Positions 20,783-33,286 of a stretch of 64,000 nt of DNA are shown piece by piece. Source of the DNA: Mycolicibacterium sp. CBMA 234 (lineage in GTDB: Bacteria > Actinomycetota > Actinomycetes > Mycobacteriales > Mycobacteriaceae); the NCBI RefSeq assembly GCF_009729415.1, contig NZ_MPKW01000001.1, positions 434,001 to 498,000 of the forward strand, read 5' to 3'. The notes below the pieces were generated by a model, which was given only the letters and a program-made list of their open reading frames with translations, was not told where the DNA came from and ran no database searches. Made by a program: the position numbers and the translations under genes. The first letter of the stretch is position 1. Each line of letters opens with the position of its first letter.

Positions 20783-21100
20783 TCAGGAAAAGTCAAACTT
20801 TTCCAGCAGGGCCTTGCGCTGACGGTCGCCCAGGCCACGCAGACGGCGGGTCGGAGCGATCTCCAGCTCGGTCATGATCTCCTGCGCCTTGACCTTGCCG
20901 ACCTTGGGCAGGGCTTCCAGCAGAGCGGAAACCTTCATCTTGCCGAGGACCTCGTCGGTCTCAGCGTCCGTCAGGACCTGCTTGAGGTTGGTGCCGCCGC
21001 GCTTGAGCCGGTCCTTCAACTCGGCACGTGCTCGACGTGCGGCAGCAGCCTTCTCCAACGCTGCCGCGCGCTGTTCGTCGGTCAACTGGGGAAGGGCCAC
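20783..21100 (-). CDS. mihF: Integration host factor MihF
   Basis: The mycobacterial nucleoid-associated protein MihF has 105 residues from the GTG at 21100, preceded by GGAGG at a 7-base spacing. This site decides the start over a 174-codon frame. The sequence ALPQLTDEQRAAALEKA, then EVLGKMKVSALLEALPKVGK and RRLRGLGDRQRKALLEKF is nearly invariant in mycobacteria, with an S13-like helix-two-turn-helix. It binds DNA without marked specificity and shapes the chromosome. It heads the mihF-gmk-rpoZ-coaBC-metK run. Confidence 0.95.
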   Translation of the reverse strand: MALPQLTDEQRAAALEKAAAARRARAELKDRLKRGGTNLKQVLTDAETDEVLGKMKVSALLEALPKVGKVKAQEIMTELEIAPTRRLRGLGDRQRKALLEKFDFS

Positions 21101-21267
21101 GGGGTTCCTCCGTATCTCGCCATCAATAATTTCGACACGGCTGGGGTTAACCAGCCAGCGACGACGACCGTACCCACGGTTACTGACAAGCGCTAACCCC
21201 ACCCCCCGGGTAACGAAGCTAAAAGCCCAGCGTGTAGTGCGAACGGCGACCTCAGACAGCCGCTGAG

Positions 21268-21288
21268 TGCAAGCTCTGCGAGCTTGCA
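21268..21288. repeat. Hairpin upstream of mihF, 9-bp arms
   Basis: TGCAAGCTC and GAGCTTGCA pair perfectly across a 3-base loop. It lies about 170 bases upstream of the mihF start, in its likely 5' region. No U-run follows, so attenuation or protein binding are as possible as termination. Confidence 0.5.
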
Positions 21289-21505
21289 AATCCGCTGAAC
21301 CCGACACAAATATGCCTGCGTATCAAGGGTTTTGAGCGCTCAGTGGGACGACGGCCGAGCGGCCGGCACCGGTCCCGCCAGATTTTCGGGCCGCCGGCAG
21401 GTGTGAATCCGGAAAATTTTCGCAGGTCACGGCGTGTCGGGCGTGTCGGTGCCGAACCTGATCGGGTCGACGCACCGTCGGTGACGCGTCCGCAGCCCAG
21501 AGACG

Positions 21506-21534
21506 CGATTTGGGCGGATCAACCGCCCAAATCG
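21506..21534. repeat. Hairpin, 12-bp arms, 5-base loop
   Basis: CGATTTGGGCGG and CCGCCCAAATCG pair perfectly around ATCAA. No T-run on either side. It stands in non-coding sequence midway between mihF and the first secreted-protein gene. Confidence 0.5.
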
Positions 21535-21827
21535 CCAGGTTCTGGCCTGTTCCGCGGCCGTTGACGTACCCCGGAGAGCGGTCGAAGCAGCGCTCAGCTG
21601 CACTGTCACCGGAACCCCGCAAACTCGATCGTTTCGTGTTTGACCAACGCCGGCAGGCTCGCCCACATAGAACCGAAGCGACATTCGTGATGAAACCGTT
21701 TCCCGCCCAACGTTTTCCCACGTGGTCACACTTTCCACAGGCGATCGCCAGCACCACGTAGCCAAACCGTTGCGCTACGCACAGCACACACCTATCGGCA
21801 CCAAAGAGCACGCACATTAGGCGGCCC

Positions 21828-21833
21828 TAACTT
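21828..21833 (+). promoter_or_regulatory. Conserved promoter block, secreted gene copy 1
   Basis: TAACTT within GGCGGCCCTAACTTCA fits a -10. The same block recurs before copy 2 (TAGCGT at 22565-22570), and in both cases CAGCACACAC starts exactly 46 bases upstream (21782 and 22519). Conservation between the two copies, where the intervening bases differ, argues for function. Confidence 0.5.
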
Positions 21834-21885
21834 CAGGTTCGAGGCGGGAATCACTGCCCAGATAGCAAGGAACTGGAGTGCAACG

Positions 21886-22287
21886 ATGAAATTCAATCGG
21901 GCAACGAACTTCAAGCGGGCGGTCACCGCATCGACCTTGGCGGCCGGGATCGGGGTCACCGGGCTGTTCGGCATCGGACTGGCCGGCGCCAGCGCGGACC
22001 CGGGTCAGTGCCCGCCGAACGCGCCGTGCGGCCAGCACGATGACCACCACGACAACCGCGGCCCCGATGGCCGCGACCAAGGCCGCGACCAAGGCCCCGG
22101 CCAGGCCCCAGGCCGGGACGACAACTGGCACGACAACCAGGGCCGCGACTGGCAGCACCGTGGCATCGACGATGCCCGCGGTGACCATCAGCCGTTCAAC
22201 TACAACGGCCAGTGGGTCAACCCCGTCTGGGACGGCGGGCACAACGCCTGGGGCTTCTGGCTCGGCCCCATCTGGATTCCGCTGTGA
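21886..22287 (+). CDS. Small secreted Asp/His/Trp-rich protein, copy 1
   Basis: The protein has 133 residues. The N-terminus is a Sec signal peptide with a basic start and hydrophobic core, probably cut after ASA-37 before DPGQCPP. The mature part has two cysteines (42 and 48) that could form a disulfide, a hydrophilic middle of Asp, His, Gly, Arg and Gln, and a conserved end NYNGQWVNPVWDGG followed by NAWGFWLGPIWIPL. Start: ATG with GGAG in TGGAGTGCAAC. No known domain is recognised; exported, function unknown. A paralogue follows on the same strand, each copy having its own promoter block and terminator. It is unrelated to the PE/PPE genes found at this place in M. tuberculosis. Confidence 0.85.
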   Translation: MKFNRATNFKRAVTASTLAAGIGVTGLFGIGLAGASADPGQCPPNAPCGQHDDHHDNRGPDGRDQGRDQGPGQAPGRDDNWHDNQGRDWQHRGIDDARGDHQPFNYNGQWVNPVWDGGHNAWGFWLGPIWIPL

Positions 22288-22642
22288 CGGACGCCTAACC
22301 GCCGACCGAAACCGACGGCCCACCACATTGCGTGGTGGGCCGTTCGTCGTCGAGGCAAACTCGGCGAACCTAGGCTCGACACCAGCTCGAAACCGAAAAT
22401 GGGTGGCTTCCACCTGGCCAGCACCACGAAACCACCTGGCATACACCATTTTCACAGCTGGTACCCATACACACAGGCAATGTCCGACACCCGGATTTCA
22501 CCACCGTTATCGCATCCACAGCACACACATAAGTTCAACTAAGTGCATGCAAATCGGGCCGCCCTAGCGTCATGTGCAGTGTGGCGATAACACGCTCACC
22601 GCTAATGCAGAGACCCGCTTATTGCAGAGATGGAGTGCAGCT
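22288..22642. other. Spacer between the two secreted-protein genes
   Basis: Contains the copy 1 terminator (22315-22343) and the copy 2 promoter block: CAGCACACAC at 22519-22528 and TAGCGT at 22565-22570, with about 70 bases of leader before the ATG. Nothing else is recognised. Confidence 0.6.
22315..22343 (+). terminator. Hairpin terminator after secreted gene copy 1
   Basis: ACGGCCCACCAC and GTGGTGGGCCGT pair perfectly over the loop ATTGC, about 27 bases after the stop codon. The same stem and loop recur after copy 2. The T-tract is weak here (TTCGTCG). Confidence 0.75.
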
Positions 22643-23029
22643 ATGAAGGTGAAGAGGGCGTTAACCGCATCTACGCTGGCGGCCGGGATCGGCGCCGCCG
22701 GATTGTTCGGCATCGGCCTGGCGACGGCCGGCGCAGATCCGGGGTGGTGCCCGCCCGGCGCGCCGTGCTGGGGCCACGACGACCACCGCGGCGACGGTGG
22801 CTGGCAACGCGGCGACGACCGGGGCGGCTGGCAGCGCGGCGTCGACTGGCACAACGACCGTGACGGGTGGCGCGACGACCGGGGCCGCGACTGGCATGGC
22901 CGCGGCATCGATGATGGCCGCTTCGACCACCAGCCGTTCAACTACAACGGCCAGTGGGTGAACCCGGTCTGGGACGGCGGCTTCAACGCCTGGGGCTTCT
23001 GGCTCGGCCCGATCTGGATTCCGCTGTGA
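22643..23029 (+). CDS. Small secreted Asp/Arg/Trp-rich protein, copy 2
   Basis: This 128-residue paralogue of the previous gene shares signal-peptide sequence (RALTASTLAAGIGAAGLFGI), cysteines 36 and 42 (WCPPGAPC) and the nearly identical end from FDHQPFNYNGQWVNPVWDGG on. The middle differs: it consists of imperfect units such as DDRGGWQRG, DRDGWRDD and RGRDWHG, rich in Asp, Arg, Gly and Trp. Probable signal cleavage is after AGA-31. The ATG is preceded by TGGAGTGCAGC, matching copy 1; the longer frame beginning at 22574 is rejected because this leader is conserved. Divergence of the middle against strong conservation of both ends suggests a flexible linker between an export signal and a functional C-terminal motif. 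Confidence 0.85.
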   Translation: MKVKRALTASTLAAGIGAAGLFGIGLATAGADPGWCPPGAPCWGHDDHRGDGGWQRGDDRGGWQRGVDWHNDRDGWRDDRGRDWHGRGIDDGRFDHQPFNYNGQWVNPVWDGGFNAWGFWLGPIWIPL

Positions 23030-23052
23030 CGAACGCCTGACAACAGGCCAAA

Positions 23053-23089
23053 AAAGACGGCCCACCACATTGCGTGGTGGGCCGTCTTT
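23053..23089. terminator. Bidirectional terminator between copy 2 and pyrF
   Basis: AAAGACGGCCCACCAC and GTGGTGGGCCGTCTTT pair perfectly (16 bp) over ATTGC. An A-run precedes and TCTTTG follows. It separates the plus-strand secreted gene from the converging end of the pyrimidine operon. Confidence 0.88.
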
Positions 23090-23113
23090 GTCGTCTCGGG
23101 GTCGTCTCGGGGG

Positions 23114-23923
23114 TTATCCGGCGAGGTAGGCCACCGCATCGCGCAGCCGCTCCCCTGCGCCGCGGATGGCCGCGACATCCGGACCGGCCCGCAGCACCTC
23201 GCGCGAGACCGCGGGCAGCAAGGTCCCCGGCTGGGCACCGCCGAGCCCGGCGAGCGCGTCAGGACGTCCGCCCTGGGCACCGACGCCCGGCAGCAGCACC
23301 GGTCCGCCGAGTTGGGACAGATCGGGAACTTCAGCCAGCGTCGCACCGACCACGACGCCGACCGATCCGTCACCAGCGGCGTTCACCGCGGCGACCTCGT
23401 CGACGATTGTCTGCGCCACCGTCCGCTCGCCGGCCAGCGCGCGCTGCACGGAGGCGCCCTCCGGGTTGGACGTGGCTGCCAGGACGAAGACGCCGCGGCC
23501 ATGGGCGGCCGCAACGTCCAGCAGCGGCCGCAGCGAGCCGAAGCCCAGGTACGGCGAGGCGGTCACCGCGTCGGCCGCGAGCGGCGAATCGCCGGCCCAG
23601 GCCTGTGCGTAGGCGGCCATGGTGGAGCCGATGTCACCGCGCTTGGCGTCGGCCAACACCAGCACCCCGGCGTCCTGCAGTCCGGAGATGGTGCGCTCGA
23701 GCACCGCGAAGCCCGCCGAACCGTAGGCCTCGAAGAACGCCACCTGCGGCTTGACGATCGCAAAGCCCGCGAACGCCTCGACGCAGATGTCACTGAACCT
23801 GGCCACCCCGTCCGCCGACACCGGCAGGCCCCACGCGCTCAAGAGCTCCGGGTGCGGGTCGATGCCCAGGCACAGCGGACCCCGCTGTGCCATCGCTGTA
23901 CGAAGCCTGGAGCCAAAACTCAC
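23114..23923 (-). CDS. pyrF: Orotidine 5'-phosphate decarboxylase
   Basis: The last enzyme of UMP synthesis. The GTG start gives [21 protein letters not shown], with GAGGAG 5 bases upstream; the longer frame runs back into carB. It has 269 residues and belongs to the type 2 family used by mycobacteria, with the catalytic Asp/Lys cluster in [24 protein letters not shown] and the phosphate loop [10 protein letters not shown] are intact. It is the final gene of the pyr operon, 25 bases after carB. Confidence 0.95.
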   Translation of the reverse strand: MSFGSRLRTAMAQRGPLCLGIDPHPELLSAWGLPVSADGVARFSDICVEAFAGFAIVKPQVAFFEAYGSAGFAVLERTISGLQDAGVLVLADAKRGDIGSTMAAYAQAWAGDSPLAADAVTASPYLGFGSLRPLLDVAAAHGRGVFVLAATSNPEGASVQRALAGERTVAQTIVDEVAAVNAAGDGSVGVVVGATLAEVPDLSQLGGPVLLPGVGAQGGRPDALAGLGGAQPGTLLPAVSREVLRAGPDVAAIRGAGERLRDAVAYLAG

Positions 23924-23948
23924 AATTGCTCCTCGCGTGCGCAGAAAC

Positions 23949-27289
<3,341 letters not shown>

Positions 27290-27290
<1 letters not shown>

Positions 27291-28432
27291 TACTTGCCCT
27301 CCCCTGCCATGAGATCGGCGAACTTGTCGAACAGGTACTCGGCGTCGTGCGGACCGGCCGCCGCCTCGGGGTGGTACTGCACCGAGAACGCGCGCCCGTT
27401 CAGCAACGAAACGCCTTCCACCACACCGTCATTGGCGCAGGTGTGGCTGACCACCGCGCGGCCGAAGGGGGTGTCGAACTCCTCGCCGGCTTCACCTTCG
27501 AGCGCGAAGCCGTGGTTCTGCGCGGTGATGGCGATGCGGCCGGTGGCCTTCTCCACCACCGGGATGTTGATGCCGCGGTGTCCGAAGGTCATCTTGTAGG
27601 TGCTTCGGCCGAAGGCCCGGCCCAGAATCTGGTTGCCGAAGCAGATGCCGAACAACGGGATGTCCGCCGCCAGTACCTGCTTGGTGAACTCGACCATATG
27701 GTCGGCGGTGGCCGGGTCGCCCGGGCCGTTGGACAGGAACACCCCGTCCACTTTGAGGTCGGCGATCTCGTCGAACGTCACCGACGACGGCAGCACGTGG
27801 CTGCGGATGCCGCGGGCCGCGAAGTTGCGCGGCGTGTTGGTCTTGATGCCGAGGTCGATGGCCGCGATGGAAAAACGTGCGGAAGCGTTTCCTCCGGTCG
27901 GTTCGACGACATACCGGTCGTCTGTGCTGACCTCACCGGCCAAATCGGCGCCCAGCATCGACGGCTGGTTGCGCACGCGGTCCACCAGGATGTCGGGGTC
28001 CGCCAGCGCCGCGCCGGAGAAGACACCGGCCTTCATCGAGCCGAAGTTGCGCAGGTGCCGCACGATCGCGCGGGTGTCGACCCCGGCGATACCGACGATC
28101 TCCTGTCGCACCAGCTCGTCGTCGAGGGTGCCGGTGGCGCGCCAGTTCGAGGCGCGCGGCGACGGATCGCGGACGACGTAGCCGGCGACCCAGATCTTGT
28201 CGTCGCGGCTCTCGTTGTCTTCACCGTTCCAGCCGGTGTTGCCGATCTGCGGCGCGGTGGCCACCACGATCTGCCGGTGGTAACTCGGGTCGGTCAGGGT
28301 CTCCTGGTAACCGGACATGCCGGTGGAGAACACTGCCTCGCCGAGGGTCTGGCCGACGGCGCCGAACGGTGTTCCGGTGAACACCCGGCCGTCCTCCAGC
28401 ACCAGTACGGCGGTCTGATCGCTCAGGGTCAC
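27290..28432 (-). CDS. carA: Carbamoyl-phosphate synthase small subunit (glutaminase)
   Basis: The protein has 380 residues. The N-terminal half is the CarA-specific domain ([20 protein letters not shown]). The C-terminal half is a class I glutamine amidotransferase with nucleophile Cys264 in FGICFGNQ and His354/Glu356 in QYHPEA. It delivers ammonia to CarB. The GTG start overlaps the stop of the membrane-protein gene as GTGA, and its stop overlaps carB, so the three are translationally linked. Confidence 0.97.
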
Positions 28433-28932
28433 TTGCTGTCCTCCTCAACCCATTTGGCCAGTTCGCGACGGTCGTCGCTGCGGAATCCGGTATCGATTTC
28501 AGTGCCCGACGGCAACAGCCACCGGATGGCGAGAATCCCGTCGTAGGTGAGCACCTTGCCGGCGATGGCTCGCTCGGTGCGGATCGCGGTGATCGATTCC
28601 TCGGGAATCCAGATCGGGCTCCCGCCGGTGAGCTGCAACATGATGCCCTCGGGATAGCGGGTCAGCACGGCCTTGCTGCGAAATCCCAAGGAGCCCACCG
28701 CAATACGGTCCTGCCAGCTCGGCGTAAAGGTGCTGCCGACGTACATGCCCTTGGTCGCCGAGACGATCGCCGGCCCCACGGTGTCGGGCAGCGGCGGCAG
28801 CAGGCCGACCGCGCCGGCCTGGCGCTGCACCCGGTGCATCCAGCCCTTGAGCATCTGGCGGATCGCGAACCCGAGCAGCACCACGACGACGGCGGCCAGC
28901 GCCAGGTAGGTGATCAACGTCCCTGTGTTCAT
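28429..28932 (-). CDS. Membrane-anchored protein of pyr operon (Rv1382-like)
   Basis: This 167-residue protein has one N-terminal membrane helix ([20 protein letters not shown]) and a cytoplasmic domain of mixed beta strands resembling a PH-like fold ([20 protein letters not shown], then [20 protein letters not shown]). It is conserved between pyrC and carA in mycobacteria (Rv1382), but no function is known. The ATG overlaps the pyrC stop as ATGA; the much longer frame upstream is the shadow of pyrC. Placement inside a coupled biosynthetic operon suggests a role near pyrimidine metabolism or mere co-regulation. Confidence 0.85.
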   Translation of the reverse strand: MNTGTLITYLALAAVVVVLLGFAIRQMLKGWMHRVQRQAGAVGLLPPLPDTVGPAIVSATKGMYVGSTFTPSWQDRIAVGSLGFRSKAVLTRYPEGIMLQLTGGSPIWIPEESITAIRTERAIAGKVLTYDGILAIRWLLPSGTEIDTGFRSDDRRELAKWVEEDSK

Positions 28933-30212
28933 GCGGGACTCTGTCCGTCCCGCGCAGTGACCTTGCCGCGCAACATCGTCAGGGTGACGGTGGCGGGCAG
29001 CGTCATCGACTCGTACGGCGTGTTGTCCGAGCGGCTGGCCAGGTCGGTGCCCTGCACCGTCCAGGTGGCGTCGGGATTGACCACGGTCAGGTTGGCGGGT
29101 TCGCCGACCGCGAGCGGGCGCCCCTGGTCGGGCAAGCCGACGATGGCGGCCGGCGCCTCGCTCATCACGCGGGCGACGTCCCGCCAGCTCAGCAGGCCGG
29201 GCGTCACCATGGTGTCGACGACGACCGAGAGCGCGGTCTGCAGGCCGAGCATGCCGGGGCGGGCATGTGCGAACTCGCACATCTTCTCGTGTTCGGCGTG
29301 CGGGGCGTGATCGGTTGCGACACAGTCGATCACCCCGTCGGCCAGCGCCTGGCGCAGTGCCTCGGCATCGCTGGCCTCGCGCAGCGGCGGGTTGACCCGG
29401 TTACGGCCGTCGTAGTCGGCCAGCCGGGTGTCGTCGAGCAGCAGGTGATGCGGAGTGACCTCGGCCGTGATCGAAATACCCTGAGCCTTGGCCCATTTGA
29501 TCAGCTCGACGGTGCCGGCCGTGGAGGCATGGCAGATGTGCACCCGAGCACCGGCGTCGCGGGCCAGGATGGCGTCGCGCGCCACGATGGACTCTTCGGC
29601 CGAACGCGGCCAGCCGGTCAGCCCCAACCGGGCGGCGTTCGGACCTTCGTGCGCGACGGCGTCTTTGGTCAGACGCGGTTCCTCCGCGTGCTGGGCGATC
29701 AGCACCCCAAGTCCCGACGCGTATTCCAGCGCCCGGCGCATCACCAGCGGATCGTCGACGCAGATCCCGTCGTCGGAGAACATCCGGACCTGGCCGGCAC
29801 CGGCGGCCATCAGGCCGATCTCGGTGAGCTGCTTGCCGTCCAGCCCGACGGTGACCGCCCCGACCGGGTGCACGTCGACCAGGCCGACCTGCTGTCCGCG
29901 GTGCCAGACGTGGTCGGTGACGACCACGCTGTCAGCGACCGGATCGGTGTTGGCCATGGCGAAGACCGCCGTGTAGCCACCCAATGCCGCTGCCGCTGAA
30001 CCGGTTTCGATGTCTTCGGCGTACTCGCGGCCGGGCTCGCGCAGGTGCGTGTGCAGGTCGACGAAGCCGGGCAGCATGATCTGACCCGAAGCGTCGATGA
30101 CCTCGTCACCGGTCAAGCCGGTACCGATCTCGGCAATCTGCCCATCGGCAATCAGCACATCGACCGGATCGCCCTCGCCGTAGAGCCGAACCCCGCGAAT
30201 CAGAACTGTCAT
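28929..30212 (-). CDS. pyrC: Dihydroorotase
   Basis: This 427-residue zinc amidohydrolase closes carbamoyl aspartate to dihydroorotate. The metal-binding start of the barrel is [20 protein letters not shown], with further ligands in IAQHAEE, ICHAST and the catalytic Asp in ATDHAPH. This is the class I type found with PyrB in operons. ATGA overlaps occur at both ends, with pyrB upstream and the Rv1382-like gene downstream. Confidence 0.96.
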   Translation of the reverse strand: MTVLIRGVRLYGEGDPVDVLIADGQIAEIGTGLTGDEVIDASGQIMLPGFVDLHTHLREPGREYAEDIETGSAAAALGGYTAVFAMANTDPVADSVVVTDHVWHRGQQVGLVDVHPVGAVTVGLDGKQLTEIGLMAAGAGQVRMFSDDGICVDDPLVMRRALEYASGLGVLIAQHAEEPRLTKDAVAHEGPNAARLGLTGWPRSAEESIVARDAILARDAGARVHICHASTAGTVELIKWAKAQGISITAEVTPHHLLLDDTRLADYDGRNRVNPPLREASDAEALRQALADGVIDCVATDHAPHAEHEKMCEFAHARPGMLGLQTALSVVVDTMVTPGLLSWRDVARVMSEAPAAIVGLPDQGRPLAVGEPANLTVVNPDATWTVQGTDLASRSDNTPYESMTLPATVTLTMLRGKVTARDGQSPA

Positions 30213-31162
30213 GAGATCACCCCCACTCCTTCAGGCCCGGCGCCCACGAGTAACTGGAACAGCACCGCCATGCGAACATGCACTCCATTCGAAACCTGTT
30301 GCAGTACAGCTGATTGCGACGAATCCGCGACTGACGACGCGATCTCCATGCCGCGCAGCATCGGACCGGGGTGCAGCACCACAGTGTCCTCGCTCAATCC
30401 GGCCAGTCGCTTTTCAGAAAGACCGAAGCGCACCGAGTACTCGCGTGCCGACGGGAAGAACGCACCGTTCATCCGCTCGGCCTGCACCCGCAGCATCAGC
30501 ACCGCGTCGGCGGCCGGCAGTTCGGCGTCCAAGTTGTGCGACACCGTGACCGGCCAGTCCGACACACCGACCGGCAGCAGCGTCGGCGGCGCAACCAGCA
30601 CCACCTCGGCACCCAGCGTCGACAGCAGCGAGACGTTGGAGCGGGCCACCCGGCTGTGCAGGACGTCGCCGACGATGACCACCCGCCGGCCCTCGATACC
30701 GCCGAGCCGCTGCCGGATGGTCAGCGCATCGAGCAGCGCCTGAGTCGGATGTTCGTGGGTGCCGTCGCCGGCGTTGATAACGCTGGGCCCTCCGTGCTCC
30801 TCGCGCGTCCAGGCCGCAAGCTGTTGGGCCGCACCGGAAGCCGGGTGCCGGATGATCAGTGCGTCAGCGCCGGCGGCGCGCAGCGTCAGCGCGGTGTCGC
30901 GCAGGGACTCGCCTTTGGCCACGGAGGACCCGGAGGCGCTGACGTTGATGACGTCGGCGCTCATCCACTTACCGGCCACCTCGAACGACACCCGGGTGCG
31001 GGTGGAGTTCTCGTAGAACATGGTGATGACGGTGCGGCCGCGCAACGTCGGGAGCTTCTTGACGTCGCGGCCCAGCAGCGCTTCGGCGAACTTGTCGGCG
31101 TCATCGAGGATCGCGGTAGCCGCGTCGCGGCTCAGATCCGAGGCGGCTAAGAGATGCTTCAT
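30209..31162 (-). CDS. pyrB: Aspartate carbamoyltransferase catalytic subunit
   Basis: The 317-residue enzyme joins carbamoyl phosphate and aspartate. The carbamoyl-phosphate loop is [13 protein letters not shown], followed by [11 protein letters not shown] with the adjacent-subunit Ser/Lys, the [10 protein letters not shown] loop, [12 protein letters not shown], and the aspartate-binding [10 protein letters not shown]. The ATG ([15 protein letters not shown]) matches the usual N-terminus; a frame 20 codons longer overlaps pyrR. It lies 31 bases after pyrR. No regulatory PyrI gene is present. Confidence 0.96.
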   Translation of the reverse strand: MKHLLAASDLSRDAATAILDDADKFAEALLGRDVKKLPTLRGRTVITMFYENSTRTRVSFEVAGKWMSADVINVSASGSSVAKGESLRDTALTLRAAGADALIIRHPASGAAQQLAAWTREEHGGPSVINAGDGTHEHPTQALLDALTIRQRLGGIEGRRVVIVGDVLHSRVARSNVSLLSTLGAEVVLVAPPTLLPVGVSDWPVTVSHNLDAELPAADAVLMLRVQAERMNGAFFPSAREYSVRFGLSEKRLAGLSEDTVVLHPGPMLRGMEIASSVADSSQSAVLQQVSNGVHVRMAVLFQLLVGAGPEGVGVIS

Positions 31163-31193
31163 CCGTGTCGTCTCTTCTTCACGCAAGCGCTCA

Positions 31194-31793
31194 TCAGCGG
31201 GTGGGTCCTCCATAGGGGGCAATGGACACGGACTCGGTCCCGTCTGTCTCAGCGAGCCGCACCTTGACGTTCTCGCTCCGCGAGGTCGGGACGTTCTTGC
31301 CGACGTAGTCGGCGCGGATGGGAAGTTCGCGATGGCCCCGGTCGACGAGAACCGCGAGCTGCACCATGCGGGGACGGCCGATGTCGCGCAACGCGTCCAG
31401 CGCCGAGCGCGCCGAGCGACCGGAGTACAGGACGTCGTCGACGAGGATCACCGTCGCGTCGTCGATGCCGCCCTCAGGAATGGACGTCGAAGCCAATGCC
31501 CGCGGCGGTTTGAAGTTCAGGTCGTCGCGGTACAGCGTGATATCAAGCGCTCCCGTGGGCAATTCGATATCGGCGAACTCCTTGACCTTCTCGGCGATCC
31601 GGGAGGCAAGGGTGACCCCGCGAGTCGGGATGCCGAGCAGCACCACCCGCGGTGCGTCGGGAGCGTCGAGCGCGGTCTTTTCGATGATCTGATGAGCGAT
31701 GCGCGAGATGGTCCGGCCGACGTCGGCAGCCGACAGCAATTCCCGGTCCGAGCCGCCGGGCACGCCAGTTGCATCGTTACCTGTGACAGCCAC
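31194..31793 (-). CDS. pyrR: Pyrimidine regulator/uracil phosphoribosyltransferase PyrR
   Basis: This 199-residue protein has the PRPP-binding loop [19 protein letters not shown] of type I phosphoribosyltransferases and the PyrR-type [14 protein letters not shown]. It binds pyr mRNA in response to UMP/UTP and has weak uracil phosphoribosyltransferase activity. The GTG start is preceded by AAGGAGGT, and a PyrR RNA-binding loop lies just 5' of that, so autoregulation by blocking translation is expected, as reported for M. smegmatis. It is the first gene of the pyr operon. Confidence 0.96.
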   Translation of the reverse strand: MAVTGNDATGVPGGSDRELLSAADVGRTISRIAHQIIEKTALDAPDAPRVVLLGIPTRGVTLASRIAEKVKEFADIELPTGALDITLYRDDLNFKPPRALASTSIPEGGIDDATVILVDDVLYSGRSARSALDALRDIGRPRMVQLAVLVDRGHRELPIRADYVGKNVPTSRSENVKVRLAETDGTESVSIAPYGGPTR

Positions 31794-31803
31794 GAGCTAC
31801 CTG

Positions 31804-31827
31804 ACCTCCTTCTCCGCCTCTCTGGAC
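31804..31827 (-). promoter_or_regulatory. PyrR RNA-binding loop beside pyrR Shine-Dalgarno
   Basis: On the minus strand, GTCCAGAGAGGC (31816-31827) matches the PyrR binding-loop consensus ARUCCNGNGAGGYU at its conserved core. Four bases downstream lies AAGGAGGT (31804-31811), the pyrR ribosome site. PyrR bound here would block ribosome entry; no terminator hairpin follows, so translational repression fits better than attenuation. Confidence 0.8.
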
Positions 31828-31861
31828 GGGTCGTTAAAGGACGTCTAACTAGCCGCGTAGC

Positions 31862-33190
31862 TTAGCAGGCCGCGAGCGCGTCCTCGTCGGGCATGTCGTC
31901 CTGGACATCGTCCAGTTCGGACCCCCGGGTTTCCGGCAGCGCCAGCGTGCACGCGATGCTGACCAGCACGAAGACCGCGATCATCAGCCCAATAGCCCAG
32001 CTCCCGAGGGCGCCGACCAGTGGCCCGGCGACCAGCGGCGGCAGCGCCCCGCCGACGATCCCCGCGAGATTGAAGGCCATCCCGGCGCCCGTGTAGCGGT
32101 ACCGCGTGGCGAACGTCTCAGGCAGAAACGCTCCGATGGGCCCGTAAGCCAGCCCGAAGATGCAGAAGATTCCGGCGATCGCCACCGCGAAGCCCACTGG
32201 GGACCCGGAGTCGATCAGCGGCATCACCAGAAACGCCCATGGCAACGCCAACCCGAATCCGAGCAGGATGATGCGGCGCCGGCCGTACCGGTCGCACAGC
32301 ACCGCCGAGATCGCCGAGAACACCATCAGTGCCACCCCGGCCAGCACCCCGACGGACAGGATGAGGGTCCGCGGATGGTGGATGCGGGTGCTGGCGTAGC
32401 TCATCAGGTAGGTGCCGCCGAGGAAGCTCATGGTGAAGATGCCGACCATGCAGCCGGCCCCGAGCAGCACCTGTTTGCTTTGCAACCGCATCAGCTCCGA
32501 CAGCGGCGCACGGGGCACCGCACCCCGCTGCTGCTCGGCGACGAACACCGGTGTCTCATCGATGGTGAGCCGGACATACAGCGCCACGGCCAGCAGCACC
32601 GCGCTGAACAGGAACGGCAGCCGCCAGCCCCAATCCAGGAACACCGGGCTCTTCTCCCCGATGGTCACGTTGGCGATCAGCACCACCAGGTTGCTGACGG
32701 CCAGGCCGGCACCAGCCCCGAGCTGGGTGAACATCCCATACATGCCGCGTTTTCCGGCCGGGGCGTATTCGGCACTGAGCAACGCCGAGCCGGCCCACTC
32801 GCCACCGACCGCGAAACCTTGGCACACCCGCAGCGCGAGCAGGATGATCGGCGCGGCGATACCGATCGTCGCCGAGCTGGGCACCAAACCGACGCCGACG
32901 GTCGACAGGCCCATGATCAGTAGCGTCGCGACCAGAGTCTTCTTGCGGCCCAGGCGATCTCCAAAATGCCCGAAGACCGCCGCACCGATGGGACGGGCCA
33001 GGAAGGCGACCGCGAAGGTGGCCAACGACGAGATGGTCGCCATGGCCGGCGATAGGTTCGGGAAGAACACCTGCGGGAAGATCAGCGCCGCGGCCGTCCC
33101 ATAGATGTAGAAGTCATAGAACTCGATCGCGGTGCCGATGAAACTGGCGAACGCCACCTTGTTCATCGGCGTGCGGGTTTCTGCAGCCAC
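31862..33190 (-). CDS. MHS-family metabolite:proton symporter
   Basis: This major-facilitator protein of 442 residues has twelve hydrophobic segments. Family hallmarks are ASFIGTAIEFYDFYIYGTAA at TM1, then FGHFGDRLGRKKTL and LRVCQGFAVGGEWAGSALL, typical of the ShiA/ProP/KgtP group. It imports a small organic acid or osmolyte; the substrate cannot be told. The acidic C-terminal tail (DDVQDDMPDEDALAA) is unusual. The GTG start is the first in frame. It ends 68 bases before pyrR on the same strand, so read-through into the pyr leader is possible. Confidence 0.85.
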   Translation of the reverse strand: MAAETRTPMNKVAFASFIGTAIEFYDFYIYGTAAALIFPQVFFPNLSPAMATISSLATFAVAFLARPIGAAVFGHFGDRLGRKKTLVATLLIMGLSTVGVGLVPSSATIGIAAPIILLALRVCQGFAVGGEWAGSALLSAEYAPAGKRGMYGMFTQLGAGAGLAVSNLVVLIANVTIGEKSPVFLDWGWRLPFLFSAVLLAVALYVRLTIDETPVFVAEQQRGAVPRAPLSELMRLQSKQVLLGAGCMVGIFTMSFLGGTYLMSYASTRIHHPRTLILSVGVLAGVALMVFSAISAVLCDRYGRRRIILLGFGLALPWAFLVMPLIDSGSPVGFAVAIAGIFCIFGLAYGPIGAFLPETFATRYRYTGAGMAFNLAGIVGGALPPLVAGPLVGALGSWAIGLMIAVFVLVSIACTLALPETRGSELDDVQDDMPDEDALAAC

Positions 33191-33286
33191 GTCAGGCAGT
33201 ATCGCCTACCGCATCCCTGCCGCCCACCGATTTACGTTCCCGATGGCTCGGACGCACCGTGCCGGTGCCATCCCCCACCGGCTAAC

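Larger units (their letters stand above)
21101..21885. other. Intergenic region between mihF and secreted-protein gene
   Basis: These 785 bases hold the mihF promoter side (minus) and the promoter of the first secreted-protein gene (plus). M. tuberculosis carries a PE/PPE pair between pyrF and mihF, absent here. Two perfect hairpins stand out: TGCAAGCTC/GAGCTTGCA at 21268-21288 and CGATTTGGGCGG/CCGCCCAAATCG at 21506-21534. The 164-codon minus-strand frame at 21323-21817 is rich in Cys, Arg and Ser with no domain-like pattern, and I do not call it. Confidence 0.6.

Noticed and set aside
21323..21817. A 164-codon minus-strand frame in the mihF upstream region
   Set aside because: No ribosome site, no hydrophobic or domain pattern, and one of the perfect hairpins lies inside it; more likely chance.
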